A DNA stretch of 20,170 nucleotides from Muribaculaceae bacterium. Lineage in GTDB: Bacteria; Bacteroidota; Bacteroidia; Bacteroidales; Muribaculaceae. Below, piece by piece: positions 7,779 to 12,772 of the stretch. The notes beneath the pieces were generated by a model. It saw only the letters and a list, made by a program, of their open reading frames with translations, was not told the origin of the DNA and searched no databases. Position numbers and translations under genes: made by a program. Positions within the stretch are counted from its first letter, which is position 1; the number at the start of each line of letters is the position of its first letter. The stretch is taken from positions 1 through 20,170 of the forward strand of contig JAEDNZ010000008.1 in NCBI GenBank assembly GCA_016302215.1, given 5' to 3'.

Positions 7779-8564
7779 ATGACCCACCCCGACGCAATCA
7801 CACTCACGATGGCCAATGGCGACAATTGGCAGTTCAAAGTAGCGTTCACCTTCACCTTTGAAGGCGCCGAATATGCGCTGCTGACACGCATCACTGACAG
7901 CTCCGACGGCGAAGTCGAAAGTGTGATTATGCAGATACAGCGCGAAGGCAGCCTCACACGCCTCGTCGCCATCGATGACATCATACGCCTCAGGCGCGTG
8001 TCCCAACACGCCGAGCAGATATACAATGCCGACGACGCCGACAGCGCCATATCATACCAAAACCTCAACAGCGACCAATATGACCGCGCCATCTTTGACA
8101 AGATCGACCTCGGCGAAGGCATGACCGTGGTGCTGCAATCGATGCACGGATGGTGGAAGCAGCGCGTGCTACTCAACCACAACACTCAGCGCGCATACCT
8201 CCTCATGGACGAGGACTACACCATGAAGTTTGCCACTGCCGACGACATCGACTGGTCCTCGCTCAGCGGCCTGCCCGACAAAGCCATCACCACCGCCAAG
8301 CGCCTCTCCATGATATACCCCACGCATATCCGCGGCTTCAACAACGGCGTGGCCACGATAGAGTGGCAACTCAACCCAGACGGCCGTTATTATGCCGACA
8401 GCGATGGCTACGGCATGACCGACGACCAAGAGATAACACTCTACGGATACATTGACCGCAACGGGCGCCTCGTGGGCAAATTCAGATACTACCCTGACAT
8501 CAAAGCCCTGGCCGAGGCGCGCCGCCAAGCCGAAGCCGCCGCCAATCCCCCTCAGCCAAAATAG
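7779..8564 (+). CDS. Hypothetical protein with DUF1292-like N-terminus
   Basis: I do not recognise a characterised family for this 261-residue soluble protein. The first 75 residues (ITLTMANGDNWQF, FTFEGAEYALL, VIMQIQREG, AIDD) follow the beta-rich pattern of DUF1292, a small domain of unknown function. That match is by eye and tentative. The rest is acidic, with paired aromatics (MHGWWKQR; DPDGRYY-like NPDGRYYAD) and a Pro/Ala-rich tail, and has no signal peptide or membrane segment. It lies 150 bases after secA, beyond the hairpin. No consensus promoter is visible. The ATG at 7779 overlaps a two-codon open frame (ATGCTATGA, 7774-7782). A cytoplasmic protein of unknown role is the safest call. 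Confidence 0.75.
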   Translation: MTHPDAITLTMANGDNWQFKVAFTFTFEGAEYALLTRITDSSDGEVESVIMQIQREGSLTRLVAIDDIIRLRRVSQHAEQIYNADDADSAISYQNLNSDQYDRAIFDKIDLGEGMTVVLQSMHGWWKQRVLLNHNTQRAYLLMDEDYTMKFATADDIDWSSLSGLPDKAITTAKRLSMIYPTHIRGFNNGVATIEWQLNPDGRYYADSDGYGMTDDQEITLYGYIDRNGRLVGKFRYYPDIKALAEARRQAEAAANPPQPK

Positions 8565-8628
8565 GCCTCCAATTAGAGCTATGAGGGGCACTCGGTGGCA
8601 GCGGAGACGCGGGCGCCGACGGCGTGTC

Positions 8629-8694
8629 GGCGATATGGCGCAGTAGGTGCAGACGCGATGTATCGCGTCCCTACAAATTGCGGGGGGTTATATG
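8629..8694 (+). repeat. 66-base palindromic repeat, copy 1
   Basis: This matches the copy at 9078-9143 at 63 of 66 positions. Its core, 8652-8669, is an inverted repeat with 8-base arms GACGCGAT/ATCGCGTC around GT. It is followed by CCCTACAAATTG and a G run. The near identity of two copies 450 bases apart, in otherwise unlike DNA, points to a mobile or recently duplicated element. Confidence 0.85.
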
Positions 8695-8714
8695 ACGTGG
8701 TGGGTGCGCATCGC

Positions 8715-8740
8715 CAGCCGTGAGGCTGATGTTGCCTGAA
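8715..8740 (+). repeat. 26-base hairpin repeat, copy 1
   Basis: This segment begins CAGCCGTGAGGCTG, a hairpin with arms CAGCC/GGCTG and loop GTGA. It matches 9006-9031 at 25 of 26 positions. It lies 20 bases after the first 66-base repeat; the second 26-base copy instead lies before the second 66-base copy, so the element order differs. Confidence 0.75.
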
Positions 8741-9005
8741 AGGCGTAACTACGGCGAGCCAAGAGCCGATGCTAACTTCAGGCTGAAAGCCGTCACCACG
8801 GCAGCGCTTGCGCTGCTGTGCAATAGCCGGGGGCAAGGCCGCCGGGGACGGCCGCAGCCCTCGGATGGCATCAGTAACAATATAAAGTCTGAAAGACGAA
8901 ACCTTGCCCATCAGTCTCAGCTCCTATATATTTGATTAACAAATGATTACAAAGACACCACATGTGTACACGCTGTGGCGCGATGCGTGCGCAGAGCAAG
9001 CATAT

Positions 9006-9031
9006 CAGCCGTGAGGCTGATGTCGCCTGAA
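9006..9031 (+). repeat. 26-base hairpin repeat, copy 2
   Basis: This is the second copy of the element at 8715-8740, with one difference (T to C at the equivalent of 8733). Here the stem is longer: ATCAGCC/GGCTGAT at 9004-9010 and 9015-9021. Its end runs into GCCTGAAGTTAGC, the exact inverse of 8771-8783. Confidence 0.75.
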
Positions 9032-9077
9032 GTTAGCGGCGCCTCGTGAGCGCGCGGAGGGCGGCGCGGTGGCCTGC

Positions 9078-9143
9078 GGCGATATGGCGCAGTAGGTGCA
9101 GACGCGATGCATCGCGTCCCTACAAATTGTGGGGGGCTATATG
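9078..9143 (+). repeat. 66-base palindromic repeat, copy 2
   Basis: This matches 8629-8694 at 63 of 66 positions. The core 9101-9118 (GACGCGATGCATCGCGTC) is a perfect 18-base palindrome. One of the three differences from copy 1 is the central base that makes the palindrome perfect. Confidence 0.85.
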
Positions 9144-9205
9144 GTGGGTGGTAGTCTTAGAGCACTCATAGGGTGTGGACGCGTGGAGAGAGCGGTGCGG
9201 GGATA

Positions 9206-9246
9206 TAAAAAGAGTGAGAGCTGAAGGATTTGATCCTTCAGCTCTC
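9206..9246 (-). terminator. Intrinsic terminator of the tRNA-Pro transcript
   Basis: The 14-base arms 9216-9229 and 9233-9246 (GAGAGCTGAAGGAT and its complement) are perfect, with a 3-base loop. Read on the minus strand, the hairpin comes 19 bases after the tRNA 3' end and is followed by ACTCTTTTT. The plus-strand side also has T-rich DNA, so it may act in both directions. Confidence 0.8.
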
Positions 9247-9265
9247 GCTTTGCTTTTGATTTTTG

Positions 9266-9339
9266 TCGGGGTGACTAGACTCGAACTAGCGACCTCACGC
9301 CCCCCAGACGCGTACTCTAACCAACTGAGCTACACCCCG
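9266..9339 (-). tRNA. tRNA-Pro (anticodon GGG)
   Basis: The minus strand folds as a 74-base tRNA. Acceptor arm CGGGGTG/CACCCCG is perfect, the D arm is GCTC...GAGT, and the anticodon loop is CTGGGGG, giving anticodon GGG at 34-36. The T arm is GCTAG-TTCGAGT-CTAGT and the discriminator base is A. The anticodon stem includes G-U pairs only. CCA is not encoded. It has its own promoter (9360-9391) and hairpin terminator. Confidence 0.95.
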
Positions 9340-9359
9340 TGCTATTTCCAAAAGCGATG

Positions 9360-9391
9360 CAAAGTTACGCAGTTTTTTATTACTATGCAAA
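9360..9391 (-). promoter_or_regulatory. tRNA-Pro promoter (-33 and -7)
   Basis: On the minus strand TTTG (9391-9388) is followed after 20 bases by TAACTTTG (9367-9360), the full Bacteroidetes -33/-7 arrangement. The inferred start near 9353 leaves about 13 bases before the mature tRNA 5' end. This is the best complete promoter in the window. Confidence 0.8.
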
Positions 9392-9475
9392 TTTTTTGTG
9401 ATGTTTTTTTGTATAATTTTTCGACGCCTCGCTATTGGACTAAGTATCAGGAGCTACGGCAAGCGGAGCAGCTGT

Positions 9476-9522
9476 AAAAAGCAAGCAAGGCTTCCAGCTA
9501 AAAGAGCTGAAAACCTTGCTTG
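9476..9522 (-). terminator. Terminator of the tRNA-Thr transcript
   Basis: Arms CAAGCAAGG (9482-9490) and CCTTGCTTG (9514-9522) enclose an inner hairpin CAGCT/AGCTG (9495-9499, 9505-9509). On the minus strand the outer stem starts 4 bases after the tRNA 3' end and is followed by a T run (9480-9476). Confidence 0.75.
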
Positions 9523-9526
9523 ACTG

Positions 9527-9599
9527 AGCCGCGAGTGGGACTCGAACCCACGACCTTTTCGTTACGAATGAAATGCTCTACCGACTGAGCTATTGCGGC
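9527..9599 (-). tRNA. tRNA-Thr (anticodon CGT), with two stem mismatches
   Basis: The minus strand gives a 73-base tRNA with D arm GCTC-AGTCGGTA-GAGC, anticodon loop TTCGTAA (anticodon CGT), perfect T arm GTGGG-TTCGAGT-CCCAC and discriminator T. CCA is not encoded. Two stem positions do not pair: A6 faces C67 in the acceptor arm (GCCGCAA against TCGCGGC), and A31 faces C39 at the base of the anticodon loop. It may still work, since A-C pairs are tolerated in some tRNAs. ACG codons can also be read by a tRNA-Thr with anticodon TGT, so this isoacceptor is under weaker constraint. Confidence 0.9.
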
Positions 9600-9617
9600 C
9601 TGATTGTTTTTGACGTG

Positions 9618-9625
9618 CAAAGATA
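9618..9625 (-). promoter_or_regulatory. tRNA-Thr promoter, -7 element
   Basis: The minus strand reads TATCTTTG followed by CAC, 18 bases before the tRNA 5' end. It abuts the stop codon of the DUF4270 gene (9626-9628), so any -33 contact lies within that gene's coding end. No clear TTTG is seen there. Confidence 0.65.
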
Positions 9626-11026
9626 CTAAATTTTTATCGATTGCGCGCTATAAGTGAGCTTAATTTTTGCTTTATCGGTCAAAATTCTTGCCATAACGGG
9701 TGTCGAGACATAGGGCGTGATGGCAGTCTCGGTGGTTGACGTGGTGCCGTAGTAATAGTAGTAACTTGACGAGCCGGTGGTCTCTTTCTGCACATCGATG
9801 GGGCAGAGGACAAATGTGACATCATCGTCAGTAATCTCTTCTTTATCGAGGAGGCTGAGCAGGTAGTCGCGCATGGCAGTGAAGGAGTAGCTATGCGTGG
9901 TGGCGTTGTAAGTGGCGTAAAACGAGGTCTTGTTGTCAGTAAGGCTGTTTGAGGCGAAGAACTTGTCGCGCTCAGACTTCAGCACCAGCAGCATATATGT
10001 GGGCGGCGCCACATCATACTCATTGTCAATTTCCTCCACGGGGATAGTGAATGTCAGCGAATTGATGACGCTGAGGTCTTTGCCTACAGCCTCGCGATAG
10101 GAGTTGACGATTTCGCGGCCGGGGAAGGTAAGCTCCACCTCGAGGCCGGCGGGGGCAAGAACCACGGCTTGGCCTTGGCTCACACGGTCGCGCACAGCTT
10201 GGTCAATGGTGAGATGTATGTTGTTGTTGACCACCACCTCGGGTGTGACACCGAAGTACGAGGCCACATAGCTTGCCACGGTGTCTCGGTCGGTCTCGGT
10301 ATTGTGCCAGGCGCGACGATAGTACATACGCATCAGCGTCTGAGCCACGCGCGTGATGCGCCCGGCGCCGTATGAATTGGTGATATAGAGGCCCTTGAAC
10401 ACGTTGCCTATGAAGGCATCGGGAGTGGCAAAGTGCGATGGGTTGTTCTTATACGCGCGGTAGAAATCCTTGGCCATTGATGATGGCAGGGTCACATCAA
10501 TGTATTTCGTGGCCCAGGTGCCTAAGGTGTCGCTGAGGCCGAGCTGCGAGGCATTGTAAGTCTTGACGCCGAGGCGGGTATTCTTGTCGTAGTAGCCTGA
10601 GGGGTCAAAGTCGCTGTATATAGGCGAAGGCAGGTCACGAGTCAGGGGATATACGCTCAGGCCCATGGGCACGAGCGAGTCGCCCACAAACGAGCCGCGG
10701 GGCACCGCCAGCACCAGCTTTATCGAGTCGATGAGGTCTTCGTTGACATAGGTGGTGTCTAAGACCGATGCAGTCATAAACTGAGCCACCACATCGCTGC
10801 GTAGCGACCCATAGCCCTCAATCTCCACATCGCCCAAGAGGGCGCTGATGGTGCGCGACTGCACGGCGCCGGTCTCTATGGTCTTACACGATATGGTAAA
10901 CGAGGAATCGACGATGATGCGCACGGCATCGTCAGCCACAGACTCGCCCACGGGCGATGTCTCTTCGCAGGCTATTGCCGCTGCACACAGCATCGCCACG
11001 CCTGCCGTATATAGTAATGATTTCAT
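9626..11026 (-). CDS. DUF4270 family lipoprotein
   Basis: This 466-residue protein matches the DUF4270 family of Bacteroidetes lipoproteins, whose function is not established. The N-terminus MKSLLYTAGVAMLCAAAIAC is a lipoprotein signal with the modified cysteine at C20. EE follows at 21-22; acidic residues just after the cysteine favour surface export in Bacteroidetes lipoproteins, so an outer-membrane surface location is likely. The body is beta-rich, with YYDKNTRLGVKTYNAS-type strands and a Ser/Tyr-rich loop near 423-433. It starts 3 bases after the stop of the glycogen-synthase-like gene (TAA TAG ATG), so the two are very probably co-transcribed. No regulatory site lies between them. Confidence 0.85.
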   Translation of the reverse strand: MKSLLYTAGVAMLCAAAIACEETSPVGESVADDAVRIIVDSSFTISCKTIETGAVQSRTISALLGDVEIEGYGSLRSDVVAQFMTASVLDTTYVNEDLIDSIKLVLAVPRGSFVGDSLVPMGLSVYPLTRDLPSPIYSDFDPSGYYDKNTRLGVKTYNASQLGLSDTLGTWATKYIDVTLPSSMAKDFYRAYKNNPSHFATPDAFIGNVFKGLYITNSYGAGRITRVAQTLMRMYYRRAWHNTETDRDTVASYVASYFGVTPEVVVNNNIHLTIDQAVRDRVSQGQAVVLAPAGLEVELTFPGREIVNSYREAVGKDLSVINSLTFTIPVEEIDNEYDVAPPTYMLLVLKSERDKFFASNSLTDNKTSFYATYNATTHSYSFTAMRDYLLSLLDKEEITDDDVTFVLCPIDVQKETTGSSSYYYYYGTTSTTETAITPYVSTPVMARILTDKAKIKLTYSAQSIKI

Positions 11027-11029
11027 CTA

Positions 11030-11842
11030 TTACAGATCAGTATAGAATTTGTGATAAGCCGAGACATAGTCATCTTCGCCGGGATAAGGCATAAACGGCT
11101 TGCCTGAGGCCACGGCATAGTCAATGAGGCGCTGATCCACATCGGGCGAGCTGGCGATGATGCCATCGGCATGGTCAATGGCGAGCTTGTTGATGGCGAG
11201 GGCATCAATCTGCGAGCCGGCGGCTATCAGCGAGGCCAGCTCAGCGTCAGTCAGCCCCTCTTGCTTGAGCTTATCCACGAGGCGGCTGTCGAGCGTGCCG
11301 TCAAAACCGCCGCCAAAGAGCGAATACACCACCTTGGTGCCGCGGAATGAGGGGTCATCACCATAGATATGCTTTAGATAGAGGGGCGTCAGCGCCGACA
11401 GCCAGCCGGTGCAGTGCACTATCGAAGGCTCCCAGCGCAGCTTCTTGACCGTCTCTATCACGCCATGGACAAAAAACATTGAGCGCTCGTCATTGTCGGC
11501 CGGCGAAGTGGTCGTCTCAAGCTCGCCCGAGCTGTGACGCTCAAAATAGTCATCGTTGTCAATGAAATACACCTGCATGCGCGTGGGCAGCAACGTAGCC
11601 ACCTTGATGATGAGCTGATGGTCGGTGTCATCGATGATGATGTTCATACCCGAGAGACGTATCACCTCGTGCAACTGATTACGCCGCTCATTGATGCAGC
11701 CATAGCGAGGCATAAATGTACGCACTTCCACATTTTTTTCTTGGATACCTTGCGGCAGCAACCGCCCGAAACTCGACAACGCCGTCTCGGGCAGATACGG
11801 GGTAATCTCTTGCGAGATATAGAGCACTTTTTTTACATCCAT
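11030..11842 (-). CDS. Half-length glycogen/starch synthase-like protein (GT5 N-terminal domain)
   Basis: At 270 residues this matches only the N-terminal Rossmann domain of GT5 glycogen synthases, which are normally about 475-550 residues. Visible blocks are VLYISQEITPYLPE (6-19), VRTFMPRYG (40-48), VYFIDNDDYFERHS (91-104), IVHCTGWLSALTPLYLKHIY (141-160) and the tail DHADGIIASSP (223-233). The ADP-glucose-binding KxGGL motif is missing (PETALSSFG in its place), HxHDW reads HCTGW, and the C-terminal nucleotide-sugar domain is absent. Bacteroidetes genomes commonly annotate such short proteins as glycogen/starch synthase. Activity is doubtful, and a regulatory or binding role is as plausible. 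AGGAGG ends one base before the ATG, unusually close. Co-transcribed with the DUF4270 gene. Confidence 0.8.
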   Translation of the reverse strand: MDVKKVLYISQEITPYLPETALSSFGRLLPQGIQEKNVEVRTFMPRYGCINERRNQLHEVIRLSGMNIIIDDTDHQLIIKVATLLPTRMQVYFIDNDDYFERHSSGELETTTSPADNDERSMFFVHGVIETVKKLRWEPSIVHCTGWLSALTPLYLKHIYGDDPSFRGTKVVYSLFGGGFDGTLDSRLVDKLKQEGLTDAELASLIAAGSQIDALAINKLAIDHADGIIASSPDVDQRLIDYAVASGKPFMPYPGEDDYVSAYHKFYTDL

Positions 11843-11879
11843 GCCTCCTGTGATTTTCTTTACAAATTGTTAGTAGGTG

Positions 11880-11887
11880 CAAAGTTA
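11880..11887 (-). promoter_or_regulatory. Promoter of the glycogen-synthase-like operon, -7 element
   Basis: The minus strand reads TAACTTTG followed by CACC, 38 bases before the ATG at 11842. Upstream lies an A9 run on the minus strand; no TTTG -33 is seen at the expected distance. Confidence 0.6.
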
Positions 11888-12060
11888 CGATTTTTTTTTG
11901 ACATAACAGGCATCACAGAGCCTCTCGAAAGTTTTTTTTACAATTTCAGCCCCCTTTTCACATCGCTTAAAACAGCCCCGCCACCCACCTCATCGCCGTC
12001 GATACCACATCGTAAGCCCTACCTTTGGAGGGTCGATGCGGCGTGATTGGGGGCGGAGGG

Positions 12061-12092
12061 CTTGGCGGATTGGAGCAAAGTTAGTACTTTTG
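12061..12092 (+). promoter_or_regulatory. Promoter of the SDR-like gene (-33 and -7)
   Basis: CTTG (12061-12064) and TACTTTTG (12085-12092) are separated by 20 bases, the normal Bacteroidetes spacing. The leader of about 80 bases to the ATG at 12179 contains a GC-rich stretch (12107-12130) able to fold. The leftward element at 12076-12083 lies within the spacer. Confidence 0.55.
12076..12083 (-). promoter_or_regulatory. Second leftward -7 element
   Basis: The minus strand reads TAACTTTG followed by CTCC, an exact -7 match about 235 bases before the glycogen-synthase-like gene. One base separates it from a rightward element at 12085-12092. It may be a distal start for the leftward operon. Confidence 0.35.
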
Positions 12093-12178
12093 TGAGCGCT
12101 AAGAGCCGGCGGCGCCGCGGCGTCGGCGGTCTCAGCACGTCATTTAGCTATCAATCACCTCTTTAAGCTCCAAGACCC

Positions 12179-12772
12179 ATGGCCGACAATTACCTTGAGC
12201 GAAAAATGGAAGAATATCGCAGCGGCAAGCTGGCACCTACGCGCCGCAGCGGCGTCACACCACCACGGCACCATAGCGGCGCCATATCACTGACCTTAGC
12301 CGCCCGCTGCATAGTCGTAGCCACCCGCTGTGCGGCCACCACGGCAGCTGTGGTAAACGCCTTCAGGCGTGGCGACTGCAAGGTGTCGTTCAGCGACAGC
12401 GACCTTAGGCGCGGCACGCGCCTGGCGCAGGACAGCGGCGCGCGCTATTATGGCGACAGAGACATCGCCGCCATAGCCACAGATATGCATAGCAGGGGCG
12501 AGAGCATAGATATGCTGATATGCGACTCCGAGGCGGTCAGCGATGCTATGGCAGCCGGCACGTCCGCCCACATCGTGGCTTTAGCTCCTGCACGGGGCAG
12601 CGACAACGCGGCGCTGACGGCCACAGCCGGCGCCGCCGTCACCACCCTATGCGGCGGCAGCGATGACGCCATAGCGCGTATGTGCCTGATAGCGGCCGCC
12701 GAGGGTTATGAGTTTATCCGCGGCAAGAGCTATGACCTCAGTCGCGGTCAGAGCGATGTATGCGATAGATAG
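12179..12772 (+). CDS. Hypothetical protein, degenerate SDR/Rossmann-like
   Basis: This 197-residue protein opens with a charged segment MADNYLERKMEEYRSGK, which I associate with a Bacteroidales family of SDR-like proteins. What follows has the strand-helix order of an SDR Rossmann fold: strand IVVATR (about 45-50), helix, strand KVSFSDSD with an acidic end (about 68-75), GARYYG (about 87-92), IDMLICDSEAV (about 109-119), and strand AHIVALAP. The dinucleotide-binding TGxxxGxG glycines are absent (RCAATTA at that position), and no YxxxK catalytic pair is evident. NAD(P) binding is therefore doubtful. It is Ala/Ser/Asp-rich. Its last 35 bases overlap the convergent gene, with no terminator between them. 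Function unknown. Confidence 0.65.
   Translation: MADNYLERKMEEYRSGKLAPTRRSGVTPPRHHSGAISLTLAARCIVVATRCAATTAAVVNAFRRGDCKVSFSDSDLRRGTRLAQDSGARYYGDRDIAAIATDMHSRGESIDMLICDSEAVSDAMAAGTSAHIVALAPARGSDNAALTATAGAAVTTLCGGSDDAIARMCLIAAAEGYEFIRGKSYDLSRGQSDVCDR

Larger units (their letters stand above)
8565..9205. other. Repeat-rich non-coding region
   Basis: This 640-base stretch has no convincing gene. It holds two copies of a 66-base element (8629-8694, 9078-9143) and two copies of a 26-base hairpin element (8715-8740, 9006-9031). A 13-base inverted match (GCTAACTTCAGGC at 8771-8783, reversed at 9025-9037) and a hairpin CGCCGAC/GTCGGCG at 8614-8632 are also present. The short open frame at 8720-8935 runs through the repeats and is best read as a by-product. 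The pattern suggests fragments of a dispersed intergenic repeat family rather than an intact mobile element, since no transposase is present. Confidence 0.65.

Noticed and set aside
7774..7782. Two-codon open frame ATGCTATGA overlapping the start at 7779
   Set aside because: It could affect initiation but is too short to separate from chance, and nothing else suggests attenuation.
8720..8935. 71-codon open frame in the repeat region
   Set aside because: It runs through the 26-base repeat and GC-rich hairpins and ends in AT-rich DNA. The coding look comes from the repeat sequence itself.
8565..9205. CRISPR array or intact insertion sequence
   Set aside because: Repeats occur only twice each, spacing is irregular, no transposase or cas gene is near, and no terminal inverted repeats with target duplications are visible.
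9175..9477. 100-codon open frame on the + strand
   Set aside because: It is antisense to the tRNA-Pro gene, its promoter and its terminator, which fully explain the sequence.
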